Shown here in pieces: positions 8,199 to 16,653 of a DNA stretch of 64,000 nt (position 1 is the first letter of the stretch; each line of letters starts with the position of its first letter). Where the stretch lies: assembly GCF_019645875.1 (NCBI RefSeq), contig NZ_CP081000.1:4278001-4342000 (forward strand), written 5' to 3'. The translations under genes and the position numbers were made by a program. Origin of the DNA: Mycolicibacterium senegalense (GTDB lineage Bacteria; Actinomycetota; Actinomycetes; Mycobacteriales; Mycobacteriaceae). The notes under the pieces are model-generated. The model made no database searches. It was not told the origin of the DNA and saw only the letters and a program-made list of their open reading frames with translations.

Positions 8199-8962
8199 AA
8201 CAGCCCCATCTCTTCGGGTTCGGCCGGCTCGATCAGCTCCGGACCGTTGTTGCGGACACTGTTGACCAACCGGGACACCTCGCGAACCGCGATCCGGTCC
8301 AGGTCGCCGTGGCCCCGCAGCAGCCCTTCGTCGATCGGGGCATCGGGATCCATCCAGCGGTCCCAATCCGGTGCGCTGATGGTCAGCGGCATCCGGTCGT
8401 GGATCTCGGCCAGCGGCCCGGCCGCGTCAGTGGTGATGATCGTGCAACTGAGCAGCGGCGGCGCGTCTTTCGGTGCGCCCTGGGGACGCCAGGTGGTCCA
8501 CAGCCCGGCCATGAACAGCAGCTCGCCGTCGTCGGCGTACATGTAGAACGGCGTCTTGGCTTTCTTGCCCGTATTGGGCTTCCACTCGTACCAGCCGTCC
8601 ATCGGGATCAGGCAGCGCTTGTTCTTGGCGGAGTTGCGGAACGCCGGTGAGCTGGTGACCTTGTCGGCCCGGGCATTGATCAGCAGCGGGCCCTTGGTGT
8701 CCGGACCGCCGTCCTCCGCGGTTTTCACCCATGGCGGGATCAGGCCCCAGCGCATCGAGCGGACCCGGCGGGTGGACTCGTCCTCAGGTTCGGTGTGCCG
8801 TTTGACCACGCTGCTGATGGTTGTGGTGGGGGCCACGTTGTAGTTGGCGCCGGCGACATCCTTGTCACCTGAGCCCGACGTGCTCGCCGCGCTTTCGTCG
8901 ATCGCCTGGATTTTTTGCGCCAGCAGCGCCGGATCGGTGGTCACCGCAAAACGTCCACACAT
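8195..8962 (-). CDS. YedK/HMCES-type SRAP protein, abasic-site crosslinker
   Basis: A 255-residue SRAP-domain protein. SRAP proteins shield abasic sites in single-stranded DNA by forming a thiazolidine crosslink through the N-terminal Cys2 after Met removal. The start is therefore fixed at ATG 8962, giving MCGRF; an in-frame extension to 9058 would bury the essential Cys. Further family signatures are NYNVAPT, RWGLIPPW, NARADKV, RCLIPMDGWYEW (active-site Glu) and HDRMPL (active-site His). It corresponds to Rv3226c, and diverges from aroA with only 44 bp between starts. The downstream methyltransferase is coupled to it. Confidence 0.93.
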   Translation of the reverse strand: MCGRFAVTTDPALLAQKIQAIDESAASTSGSGDKDVAGANYNVAPTTTISSVVKRHTEPEDESTRRVRSMRWGLIPPWVKTAEDGGPDTKGPLLINARADKVTSSPAFRNSAKNKRCLIPMDGWYEWKPNTGKKAKTPFYMYADDGELLFMAGLWTTWRPQGAPKDAPPLLSCTIITTDAAGPLAEIHDRMPLTISAPDWDRWMDPDAPIDEGLLRGHGDLDRIAVREVSRLVNSVRNNGPELIEPAEPEEMGLF

Positions 8963-9006
8963 ATGCCCATGGTTGCAGAGTCGGCGGACAAGGCAGGATG
9001 TAGAGC

Positions 9007-10329
9007 GTGAGCGGACGTCAGGAGCAATCGGAGCACTGGCCGGCTCCGTCGGCGACAACCCCGGTCGATGCCACGGTGACGGTGCCCGGTTCGAAGTCTC
9101 TGACCAACCGTGCGCTTGTACTGGCCGCCCTGTCCGGTGCGCAGGGGCCCTCGACGGTCCGCGGCGCGTTACGCAGCCGCGACACCGATCTGATGATCGA
9201 CGCCATCCGCACCCTGGGTGTCACCGTCTCCGAGGCAGCAGACGACCACACCGAGTTGACGGTCAGCGGTGCCATCGCACCGGCCGCCGACGCCCGGATC
9301 GACTGCGGCCTGGCCGGCACGGTGCTGCGATTTCTCCCGCCCGTTGCCGCGCTGAGCGCCACCACGGTGACCTTCGACGGGGATGAACAGGCCCGGTCCC
9401 GGCCCATCGCCCCGCTGCTCGACGCGCTGCGCGGCCTGGGCGTGGATGTGGACGGAGATGCGTTGCCGTTCGCGGTGCGCGGTCATGGTTCGGTGGCCGG
9501 CGGAACCGTCGAGATCGACGCCTCGGGCTCCTCGCAGTTCGTCTCCGGTTTGTTGCTGTCGGGCGCGACGTTCACCGACGGGCTGACCATCGTGCACACG
9601 GGGACGTCGGTGCCCTCGGCCCCGCACGTGGCGATGACGGTGGCCATGTTGCGCGACGCCGGTGTGCGGGTCGACGATTCCGTCCCCAATCGCTGGCGGG
9701 TGTCACCCGGCCCGGTCGCCGCTCGGGACTGGCACATCGAGCCGGATCTGTCCAACTCCACGCCGTTCTTGGCCGCCGCGATCGTCACCGGCGGGACGGT
9801 GCGCATCGCCGACTGGCCGTCGGTGAGCATCCAGCCCGCCGACACCATCCTCGACCTGCTCGCCAAGGTGAACGCCACGGTCCGCCAACGTGACTCGTAT
9901 CTGGAAGTCAGCGGCGCCGAAGGCTACGACGGGTTTGATGCGGACCTCCATGATGTCGGTGAACTGGCCCCCACCGTCGCCGCATTGGCCGCGCTGGCCC
10001 GCGACGGCGCCAGCTCACGGCTGCGAGGTATCGCACATCTGCGGGGCCACGAGACCGACCGGCTGGCGGCGCTGACCGCCGAGATCAACGGGCTCGGCGG
10101 CGACTGTCGCGAGACCGAGGACGGCCTGCTCATCACCGCGCGGCCGCTGCACGGCGGCACCTGGCGCTCGTATGCCGACCACCGGATGGCCACCGCAGGC
10201 GCGATCATAGGTCTGCGAGTTGCGGGCGTTGAGGTGGAGAACATCGCGACCACCGCCAAGACCTTGCCCGACTTCCCGCTCATGTGGGTCCAGATGCTGG
10301 CGGGCGACGCGCCGACCAGGGGGAAGTAA
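9007..10329 (+). CDS. aroA: 3-phosphoshikimate 1-carboxyvinyltransferase (EPSP synthase)
   Basis: A 440-residue cytosolic enzyme of the shikimate pathway that joins phosphoenolpyruvate to shikimate-3-phosphate. Signatures visible are TVPGSKSLTNRALVLAAL at the N-terminus (PEP/S3P-binding Lys and Arg), DCGLAGTVLRFLPP, RSRPIAPLLDALRGLG, and near the end LRGHETDRLAAL and YADHRMATAGAI. The length is that of the family. The start is GTG 9007. rsgA follows after 6 bp, as in M. tuberculosis (Rv3227-Rv3228). Confidence 0.97.
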   Translation: MSGRQEQSEHWPAPSATTPVDATVTVPGSKSLTNRALVLAALSGAQGPSTVRGALRSRDTDLMIDAIRTLGVTVSEAADDHTELTVSGAIAPAADARIDCGLAGTVLRFLPPVAALSATTVTFDGDEQARSRPIAPLLDALRGLGVDVDGDALPFAVRGHGSVAGGTVEIDASGSSQFVSGLLLSGATFTDGLTIVHTGTSVPSAPHVAMTVAMLRDAGVRVDDSVPNRWRVSPGPVAARDWHIEPDLSNSTPFLAAAIVTGGTVRIADWPSVSIQPADTILDLLAKVNATVRQRDSYLEVSGAEGYDGFDADLHDVGELAPTVAALAALARDGASSRLRGIAHLRGHETDRLAALTAEINGLGGDCRETEDGLLITARPLHGGTWRSYADHRMATAGAIIGLRVAGVEVENIATTAKTLPDFPLMWVQMLAGDAPTRGK

Positions 10330-10335
10330 ACCACC

Positions 10336-11316
10336 TTGGGAGCGCGGGATTACGACGAATCCGACGTCCGGATCAGGCCGGGCCGCGGTACCCGTCCGCG
10401 CACCAAGATCCGGCCGGACCACGCCGACGCCCAGTCGGCCATGGTGGTGACAGTCGACCGCGGCCGCTGGGGCTGTGCGCTGGACCGCGACCCGCATCAT
10501 CGCGTGGTCGCCATGCGGGCCCGCGAACTGGGCCGCACCCCGATCGTGGTCGGTGACGACGTCGACATCGTCGGCGACCTGTCCGGGCGGCCCGACACCC
10601 TGGCCCGCATCGTGCGGCGCGGAGAACGCCGAACAGTGCTGCGCCGCACCGCCGATGACGACGATCCGACCGAACGCGTGGTGGTCGCCAACGCCGACCA
10701 ACTGTTGATCGTGGTGGCACTGGCCGATCCGCCGCCACGCACCGGATTCGTCGAACGCACCCTGATCGCCGCCTATGCCGGTGGGCTGACACCAATTCTG
10801 TGCCTGACGAAATCCGATCTGGCCCCGCCGGAACCGTTCGCCGCGCAGTTCGCCGATCTGGATCTCACCATCGTCACCGCGGGCCGCGAAGACCCGCTCG
10901 ACGTGGTCTCCCCCATGCTGACCGATCAGGTCACGGTGTTCCTCGGTCATTCCGGGGTCGGCAAGTCCACTCTGGTGAATCGCCTTGTCCCGGAGGCAGA
11001 TCGGGCCACGGGCGAGGTGTCCGGGGTGGGCAAGGGCAAGCACACCTCCACCCAGTCGGTGGCGCTGCCGCTCGACGGCAACGGTTGGGTGATCGACACC
11101 CCGGGGATCCGCTCGTTCGGCTTGGCCCATATCCAACCCGACGACGTGATCCTGGCGTTCTCGGATCTGGCGGAGACCATCGACGACTGCCCGCGCGGAT
11201 GCGGCCACATGGGCCCGCCCGCCGATCCGGAATGCGCCCTGGATGCATTGTCCGGCCCGGCCGCCGGTCGCGTGGCGGCAGCGCGGCGTCTGCTGGCGGT
11301 CCTCAAGGAAGCCTGA
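10336..11316 (+). CDS. rsgA: Ribosome small-subunit-dependent GTPase A
   Basis: A 326-residue circularly permuted GTPase that assists late 30S subunit maturation. The domains are an N-terminal OB-fold (residues ~30-110), a permuted GTPase core with TKSD (G4) first, then HSGVGKSTLVNRL (P-loop, G1) and DTPGIRSFG (G3), and a C-terminal zinc module DCPRGCGHMGPPADPEC with the CxxxCxH...C ligands. The start TTG 10336 is 6 bp after aroA, so the two are co-transcribed. This start is weak and translation coupling is likely. Confidence 0.95.
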   Translation: MGARDYDESDVRIRPGRGTRPRTKIRPDHADAQSAMVVTVDRGRWGCALDRDPHHRVVAMRARELGRTPIVVGDDVDIVGDLSGRPDTLARIVRRGERRTVLRRTADDDDPTERVVVANADQLLIVVALADPPPRTGFVERTLIAAYAGGLTPILCLTKSDLAPPEPFAAQFADLDLTIVTAGREDPLDVVSPMLTDQVTVFLGHSGVGKSTLVNRLVPEADRATGEVSGVGKGKHTSTQSVALPLDGNGWVIDTPGIRSFGLAHIQPDDVILAFSDLAETIDDCPRGCGHMGPPADPECALDALSGPAAGRVAAARRLLAVLKEA

Positions 11317-11385
11317 CCGCGTCCCGTGTACCGCTGGGCGGCATATCCCCTCGACTGACGCCCGCGCCGCACTATGGTCGCTGGC

Positions 11386-12192
11386 GTGGCTACTTACGTT
11401 CTGACCGGCAGCGCCTCCGGAATTGGCGCTGCGACCAAGAAAAGGCTTGAGTCCGACGGACATCGGGTAATCGGCGTCGACCTGCGCGACGCGGATGTCA
11501 ACGTGGACCTCAGCACCCGCGACGGGCGATCGGAGGCGATCGCCAAGGTGACCGAGCTTGCCGACGGCGGCATCGACGGCTTCGTCCCGTTCGCCGGCCT
11601 GGCCGCGGCGACCGGTCGTCCCGCACACCTGCTCATCGCCGTCAACTACTTCGGCGCGATCGAGCTCTTGGAAGGCCTGCGTCCGCTGCTGGCCGATCGC
11701 GAGAACGCATCGGCAGTGCTGATCAGCTCGAATTCGACCACCACTCAACCTAATTGGCCCCTCGAGCTGGCCGAAGCCTGCCTGGCCGGGGACGAGGTGG
11801 GCGCCAACACCGTTGCCTCCACCTATGGCGATTTCGCGGCGCTGCAGGCCTATCCCGCCACCAAGGCGGCACTGGCGTATTACGCGCGCACCAAGTCCGC
11901 GGAGTACATCGCCGAGGGCATCCGGCTCAACGCGATCGCACCGGGGCTCATCGACACTCCCATGACCCAGGAGGGGCGCAAGGACCCGCTGACCGGTGAG
12001 GGGATGGAGCAGTTCCTCAACACCATCCCGGCCGGGCGGGGCGGGCGCCCCGAGGAGGTGGCCGCGCTGGTGGCGTTCCTGTTGAGCCCCGAGGCGGGTT
12101 ACTTCGTCGGGTCGGTCGTCTTCGTCGACGGCGGCATCGACGCCGCGCTGCGCGGCAAGGACTGGCCGAAGGCCTGGGAACTCAACATGTGA
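11386..12192 (+). CDS. Short-chain dehydrogenase/reductase
   Basis: A ~268-residue NAD(P)-dependent SDR. The nucleotide loop is TGSASGIGAATKKRL at the N-terminus, and the short VDLRDADVNVDLS segment is the cofactor-specificity region with Asp favouring NAD(H). Active site: ISSNSTTTQ (Ser) and AYPATKAAL (YxxxK). The substrate loop GLIDTPMTQEG and terminal FVDGGIDAA are normal for the family. These features resemble 3-alpha-hydroxysteroid or coniferyl-alcohol dehydrogenase-like SDRs; the substrate is not known. GTG 11386 gives MATYVLTGSASG; ATG 11374 would add four residues. The stop is 2 bp from the convergent secreted-protein gene. Confidence 0.87.
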   Translation: MATYVLTGSASGIGAATKKRLESDGHRVIGVDLRDADVNVDLSTRDGRSEAIAKVTELADGGIDGFVPFAGLAAATGRPAHLLIAVNYFGAIELLEGLRPLLADRENASAVLISSNSTTTQPNWPLELAEACLAGDEVGANTVASTYGDFAALQAYPATKAALAYYARTKSAEYIAEGIRLNAIAPGLIDTPMTQEGRKDPLTGEGMEQFLNTIPAGRGGRPEEVAALVAFLLSPEAGYFVGSVVFVDGGIDAALRGKDWPKAWELNM

Positions 12193-12194
12193 GC

Positions 12195-12617
12195 TCAGTG
12201 CTTGGCCTTGGCCTGGTCGGCCTCGGCCTGCTGCTGCTCTTCGGCGGCCTGCTGTTTGGCCGCGGCGATCGCGGCGCGGCCCTCCGGGCTGGCGGCCGAA
12301 TTGCCCGGCGTCTTGGCCGTGGCCACGCCGGCGTTGCAGTTCAGGCTCAGCAGCACGGTGTCGGTGACCGGGGCGAAGTCGTCGCCCTTGTGCCAGTGCG
12401 CATTCTCCGAGTGCGTCACCACGCAGTCGTCGTCGGACAGCGAATCGCCGTCGCGGGTGGCGACGACGCCCTTCATTCCCGCGTCGGCCAGTGACGATTG
12501 CACATCGGAGTACTTCTGGCCCGTGTAGTCGTCAGCCGCGGCGACGCCGGTGGCCAGCGCGCCCATGGGCATCGTCGAGGCCCCGAACACCACAGCGGCC
12601 ACAAGCATCTTCTTCAC
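12195..12617 (-). CDS. Small secreted protein of unknown function
   Basis: A 140-residue protein with a signal peptide (KKMLVAAVVFGASTMPMGALATGVAAA, cleavage after AAA|DD). The mature part begins DDYTGQKYSDVQSSLADAG, which resembles one PASTA-like repeat (YxDAxxxLxxAG). Two Cys (DDDCVV and LNCNAG) could form a disulfide. The tail is an Ala/Gln/Lys-rich charged helix (AAAKQQAAEEQQQAEADQAKAKH). The start GTG 12617 is chosen because it puts Lys-Lys directly ahead of the hydrophobic core. Proteins of this kind are common in mycobacteria, but I do not know a function. It lies downstream of the desaturase gene, beyond a hairpin. Confidence 0.72.
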   Translation of the reverse strand: MKKMLVAAVVFGASTMPMGALATGVAAADDYTGQKYSDVQSSLADAGMKGVVATRDGDSLSDDDCVVTHSENAHWHKGDDFAPVTDTVLLSLNCNAGVATAKTPGNSAASPEGRAAIAAAKQQAAEEQQQAEADQAKAKH

Positions 12618-12660
12618 GGGCGTCAGAGTACGAACGACGCCTGCCAGGAACCTGGAAGTA

Positions 12661-12699
12661 CGTCGGGCAAATGCTTGGAATCCGAGCATTTGCCCGACG
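12661..12699 (-). terminator. Perfect 15-bp stem hairpin after the desaturase gene
   Basis: Arms 12661-12675 and 12685-12699 (CGTCGGGCAAATGCT and its exact complement) surround a 9-nt loop. On the minus strand it begins 4 bp after the desaturase stop and ends ~44 bp before the secreted-protein start. No U-run follows, as in many mycobacterial terminators, so it probably ends or attenuates desaturase transcription. Confidence 0.65.
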
Positions 12700-12702
12700 C
12701 GC

Positions 12703-13941
12703 TCAGCGGCGGCGCCAGCCCCGGACGGTCTCGATGGCCGTCTTCAGGCCGCGGCGACGCCCGGTGTCGGGATCGGTGACGCCGTAGCCTTCGAGCTCGG
12801 TGAACATCCGCTCGCTGCGGGTTTCCGGCGCGTTGTCGGCCGTGTCCTTCAGGAATCGGTCCGGCAGCGACAGCTTGGCGATGGTGCGCCAGGTCTTGCC
12901 GTACTGCACCAGGAACGGACCCGTGGTGTAGGGCAGGTCGTACTTGTCGCACAGTGCCCGCACGCGGACCGCGATCTCGGCGTACCGGTTGCTCGGCAGG
13001 TCCGGGAACAGATGGTGCTCGATCTGGTGGCACAGGTTGCCGCTCATGAAAGCCAGCACCGGTCCGTTGTCGAAGTTGGCGCTGCCCAGCATCTGCCGCA
13101 GGTACCACTGGCCGCGGCTCTCACCGACCATGTCGGTTTTGGTGAACTTCTCTGCGCCATCGGGGAAATGGCCGCAGAAGATCACCGCGTTGGCCCACAC
13201 GTTGCGGATGACGTTTGCCACCGCATTGGCCTTGAGCGTGGACTTGAAGGTGGCACCCGGCGACAGCGAGGTCAGCGCCGGCCACACCACGTAGTCCTTG
13301 GTCAGCTGCTGGCTTGCCTTGACCCCGAATTCGCGCACGCGGACCAGCGTGGCATTGCGGTTGTCGCGGCCCTTGAAGATCTTGCCGAGCTCCAGGTGCT
13401 GCAACGCGACGCCCCACTCGAAGCCGATCGCGAGCAGCGTGTTGAACAGCAAGTTGCCGTACAGGTTGAACGGCTTCCACTTCGCATCGCGCGTGACCCG
13501 GATGACGCCGTAGCCCACGTCGTCGTCCATGCCCAGGATGTTGGTGTACTTGTGATGCATGAAGTTGTGGGTGAACCGCCAGTGCTTGGACGCCCCGCTC
13601 ATGTCCCACTCCCACGACGAGGAGTGAATCTCGGGATCGTTCATCCAGTCCCACTGGCCGTGCATGACGTTGTGGCCGATCTCCATGTTCTCGATGATCT
13701 TGGCCACGCCCAGGGTGATGGTGCCCGCCCACCACGCGGAACGCTTCGAGCTCGCCGCGAGCATTACGCGGCCGGCGACGTCGAGCGCCCGCTGCGCCGC
13801 GATGGTGCGGCGGATGTAGCGCGCATCGCGCTCACCACGGGAGTCTTCGATGTCCTGCCGGATCGCGTCCAGCTCGATGCCCAGGTTCTCGATGTCGGCA
13901 TCGGTGAGATGCGCGAATGCGGGAACGTCGGTGATTGCCAT
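12703..13941 (-). CDS. desA3: Membrane acyl-CoA delta-9 desaturase (DesA3 type)
   Basis: A 412-residue integral membrane diiron desaturase that makes oleoyl-CoA from stearoyl-CoA. The three histidine boxes are present: GHNVMH (residues ~89-94), HNFMHH (125-130) and QIEHH (306-310). Hydrophobic segments lie near 71-85, 162-180 and 290-303. Electron supply is probably the FAD/2Fe-2S reductase encoded just upstream, matching Rv3229c-Rv3230c. The start ATG 13941 has a strong GAGAGGAGG site. The 68-bp gap to the reductase gene holds its own palindromic operators, so it may be transcribed both alone and from the upstream promoter. Confidence 0.95.
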   Translation of the reverse strand: MAITDVPAFAHLTDADIENLGIELDAIRQDIEDSRGERDARYIRRTIAAQRALDVAGRVMLAASSKRSAWWAGTITLGVAKIIENMEIGHNVMHGQWDWMNDPEIHSSSWEWDMSGASKHWRFTHNFMHHKYTNILGMDDDVGYGVIRVTRDAKWKPFNLYGNLLFNTLLAIGFEWGVALQHLELGKIFKGRDNRNATLVRVREFGVKASQQLTKDYVVWPALTSLSPGATFKSTLKANAVANVIRNVWANAVIFCGHFPDGAEKFTKTDMVGESRGQWYLRQMLGSANFDNGPVLAFMSGNLCHQIEHHLFPDLPSNRYAEIAVRVRALCDKYDLPYTTGPFLVQYGKTWRTIAKLSLPDRFLKDTADNAPETRSERMFTELEGYGVTDPDTGRRRGLKTAIETVRGWRRR

Positions 13942-13959
13942 CGTCAGCCTCCTCTCAAT

Positions 13960-13996
13960 TACCTACGGTAGCGTAACCTACGACTCCGTAGGTTAC
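13960..13996 (-). promoter_or_regulatory. Palindromic operator(s) before the desaturase gene
   Basis: GTAACCTACG (13973-13982) and its exact complement CGTAGGTTAC (13987-13996) flank a 4-bp spacer. A second, overlapping copy (ACCTACGGTAGCGTA, 13961-13975) is imperfect. Both share the CCTACGG core of the palindrome at 15160-15179. The likely ligand is a TetR-family repressor; none is encoded next door. Confidence 0.75.
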
Positions 13997-14009
13997 TAGC
14001 CAGTAAAGC

Positions 14010-15158
14010 TTAGACGTCCAGAACACAGTCGCCGGACGCAGCCGAAACGCATGTCTGGATCCGGGTGCCGGGCTCGTGTTCGACGCCGGTACGCAAGTCG
14101 CGCACATGCCCGTCGACCAAGCCCACCACGCAGGACTGGCAGATGCCCATCCGGCAGCCGAATGGCATCTGGATGCCGACCTGCTCGCCGGCGTCCATCA
14201 ACGGTGTCGCGCCGTCGACCGCGACCTCCTTGCCGCTGCGCTCGAAGGTAACCGTGCCTCCGGCGCCATGGGTGGCGGCCCGAGTGACGGCGAACCGTTC
14301 CAGGTGCAGATTGTCGGCGACACCGGCCGACGCCCACACCCGCTCGGCATCGTTCAGCATGCCTTCGGGCCCGCACGCCCACGCCTGACGCTCCCGCCAA
14401 TCCGCGACCACGTCGCCCAGGCTGGACAGATCCAGCCGGCCCTCGGTCCGCGTGCTGCGCACCAACAGCCGGTAACCCGGATGCGCATCGTGCAGCGCCG
14501 CCAGCTCCGGGCCGAACATCACGTCGGATTTCGTTGGCGCCGAATGCACATGCACGATGTCGGTGATCTGATCGCGGCGCACCAGCGTGCGCAACATCGA
14601 CATCACCGGGGTGATGCCCGAGCCCGCGGTCAGGAACAACACCGAGGCCGGCGCCGGATTCGGCATGACGAAATTGCCCTGCGGCGCCGCCAGCCGCACC
14701 ACCGTGCCCGGCTGCAGGCCGTCGACCAGGTGGGTGGACAGGAAGCCCTCGGGCATCGCCTTGACCGTGATCGCGATGGTGCGCGAGCCCGACGAGGGCG
14801 CCTTCTCCGGTGACGAGGTCAGCGAATACGACCGCCAGCGCCACCGGCCGTCCATCAGCACACCGATGCCGACGTACTGACCCGGCTCATAGTCGAAGGA
14901 AAAGCCCCAGCCCGGCTTGATCACCAAGGTCGCGGAGTCGGACGTTTCTCGCCGAACTTCGACGACCCGGCCGCGCAGCTCCCGCGCCGACCACAACGGG
15001 TTGGCCAGCTTGAGATAGTCGTCGGGCAGCAGCGGAGTGGTCACCTGACCTACGATGCGGCGCACGACGTTCCACGCGGGGCGCCGATCGGCGCCGGCAA
15101 TGGTGGGCCTGACGGTATCGGCCACATTGGCCGAGACCTTGATGTAGTTCTTGGCCAT
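14010..15158 (-). CDS. Ferredoxin-NADP reductase-type electron donor for the desaturase
   Basis: A 382-residue flavo-iron-sulfur reductase equivalent to Rv3230c, which passes electrons from NADPH to DesA3. Domain order: N-terminal segment (~1-55); FAD-binding FR domain with RWRWRSYSLTSSP (RxYS FAD motif); NAD(P)-binding domain with LFLTAGSGITPVMSML and the terminal WACGPEGML; C-terminal plant-type 2Fe-2S domain with the ligand cluster FGCRMGICQSCVVGLVDG and a last Cys in IQTCVSAASGDC. The start ATG 15158 is only one base from a 20-bp palindrome and has little room for a ribosome-binding site, so a leaderless transcript is possible. Confidence 0.93.
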   Translation of the reverse strand: MAKNYIKVSANVADTVRPTIAGADRRPAWNVVRRIVGQVTTPLLPDDYLKLANPLWSARELRGRVVEVRRETSDSATLVIKPGWGFSFDYEPGQYVGIGVLMDGRWRWRSYSLTSSPEKAPSSGSRTIAITVKAMPEGFLSTHLVDGLQPGTVVRLAAPQGNFVMPNPAPASVLFLTAGSGITPVMSMLRTLVRRDQITDIVHVHSAPTKSDVMFGPELAALHDAHPGYRLLVRSTRTEGRLDLSSLGDVVADWRERQAWACGPEGMLNDAERVWASAGVADNLHLERFAVTRAATHGAGGTVTFERSGKEVAVDGATPLMDAGEQVGIQMPFGCRMGICQSCVVGLVDGHVRDLRTGVEHEPGTRIQTCVSAASGDCVLDV

Positions 15159-15159
15159 G

Positions 15160-15179
15160 AACCTACGGTACCGTAGGTT
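15160..15179 (-). promoter_or_regulatory. Perfect 20-bp palindromic operator at the reductase start codon
   Basis: AACCTACGGTACCGTAGGTT is a perfect palindrome ending one base before the reductase ATG. On the minus strand it contains TACCGT at -12 to -7 relative to the A of ATG, which fits a TAnnnT -10 box for a leaderless mRNA. Protein bound there would cover the -10 element and the transcription start, so a repressor site is likely. The core recurs before the desaturase gene. Confidence 0.8.
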
Positions 15180-15216
15180 ACCTGCCCGTAGCCAGTCGTA
15201 CCCCCGGCTTCGCAGG

Positions 15217-16638
15217 TCAGGACACCAAGGTGTTCTTGTACGTTTTCCCGTCCTTCATGATCACTTTGAAGTTGCGTTCCGGATCGGCGACCAACTGCAG
15301 ATTGCCCAACGGGTCGCCGTCGACCAGCAACAGATCCGCCAGCGCGCCCTCTTCGACCACGCCCAACTTTCCGGCGTACGGGTTGCGCTTGCCGGACATC
15401 GCCAGCAGTTCGGCGTTGGTTGCGGTGGCCATCGTCAACGTCTCGGCCGGCGAGAACCACTTACCCAAGCCCGCCAGCAGGGCCCCCTGTTTGGGCGCCA
15501 GCTGAGGCGAGAACAGGATGTCGGTACCGAAGGCCGTCTTGAGCTTGTACTTTCGCGCCAACTGATAGACGTTGCCGACGCCGTCGACGATCTCCTTGGC
15601 CTTGGCCGCCTCGTCGGAACCCGGCGGGAAGGCGCCGATCATCTCGGCCGGGATGGGTTGCGTACTCAGCCAGATGTTCTTGTCCGCCATCTCTTTCGCC
15701 GTCGCCTCGTCCATCAGGTGAGCGTGCTCGATGCACGTGACCCCGGCGCGGATCGCCTGTTGGATGGTCTGCGGAGTGTAGGCATGCACGGCCACATAAG
15801 TGCCCCAGTTGCCTGCCGCCTCGGTGGCTGCCCGCAGTTCGGGTTCGGTGAAAGTGGTGACGTCGAGCGGGCTGTGCGGCGAGGACACCCCGCCGCCGGC
15901 GGTCAGTTTGATCTGCGACGCGCCCTGGAACAACTGCTCGCGGGTGCGCATCCGCACCTCGTCGGGACTGTCGGCGACCATGGCGGCGCCGAGCTCCTCT
16001 TGGCGCGACTCGACGCCGCCCGGATTGCGCGGAAGTTCCGCTGCGGTACGGAAGTCACCGTGGCCGCTGGTGACGGTGATGATCGCGCCCGACGGGTAGA
16101 TGCGCGGACCGTTGATCACCCCTTCGTCGATGGCCTTTTTGAGACCGAAGCTCGGGCCGCCGAGATCGCGGACCGTGGTGAACCCACGCATCAAGGTGTC
16201 GGTCGCCTCGGCGCCGGCCAACAGGTTGAGGTACCCCGGATCCAAGGTCGTCAACTGGGTCACCGGCGGCCGCACCAGCATCGTGTGCCAGTGGTTGTCG
16301 ATCAAGCCCGGCATCAGCGTGCGACCGCCCCCGTCGATCACCGTGGCCCCCGGCTCATCGGGCAGCGCCTCGGTGGAGATCCGCTGGATCCGGTTGCCCT
16401 TGACGCGCACATTCGACGGCGCCGAAAGCCGATCACTGTGGCCGTCGAAGATCTTCACGTTGCGAAAGTCGGTGACGGCCGTGGCCGGAGCAGGAGGCGC
16501 CGGAGGTGCGGCCTGTGTGGACTCCGCCGGGTGGCCCGGCTCTGTCGATTCCGTCGAGGACGTGTCGCCGTCACCGGTCGAACACGCCACACTCGCCAGG
16601 ACGACGGCCATCGACGCCAGCAAGCCAAATGCGCGCAT
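15217..16638 (-). CDS. Amidohydrolase-family lipoprotein (imidazolonepropionase/prolidase-like)
   Basis: A 473-residue metal-dependent hydrolase anchored outside the membrane. The signal peptide ends in a lipobox (LASVAC, lipidated Cys near residue 20), followed by a low-complexity Thr/Pro/Ala linker. The TIM-barrel amidohydrolase features are MPGLIDNHWHT (HxH metal ligands), IKLTAGGGVSSPHS (candidate carboxylated Lys), VAVHAYT and CIEHAHLMD (metal-binding His residues) and FGTDILFSP (terminal Asp). Extracellular members cleave Xaa-Pro dipeptides or cyclic amides; this substrate is unknown. ATG 16638 is preferred over the adjacent TTG 16641, with AAGGA upstream. Confidence 0.86.
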   Translation of the reverse strand: MRAFGLLASMAVVLASVACSTGDGDTSSTESTEPGHPAESTQAAPPAPPAPATAVTDFRNVKIFDGHSDRLSAPSNVRVKGNRIQRISTEALPDEPGATVIDGGGRTLMPGLIDNHWHTMLVRPPVTQLTTLDPGYLNLLAGAEATDTLMRGFTTVRDLGGPSFGLKKAIDEGVINGPRIYPSGAIITVTSGHGDFRTAAELPRNPGGVESRQEELGAAMVADSPDEVRMRTREQLFQGASQIKLTAGGGVSSPHSPLDVTTFTEPELRAATEAAGNWGTYVAVHAYTPQTIQQAIRAGVTCIEHAHLMDEATAKEMADKNIWLSTQPIPAEMIGAFPPGSDEAAKAKEIVDGVGNVYQLARKYKLKTAFGTDILFSPQLAPKQGALLAGLGKWFSPAETLTMATATNAELLAMSGKRNPYAGKLGVVEEGALADLLLVDGDPLGNLQLVADPERNFKVIMKDGKTYKNTLVS

Positions 16639-16653
16639 CAAAATCCTTGTCGG

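Noticed and set aside
10015..11748. A 577-codon minus-strand frame opposite aroA-rsgA
   Set aside because: Antisense to two strongly conserved genes; composition only.
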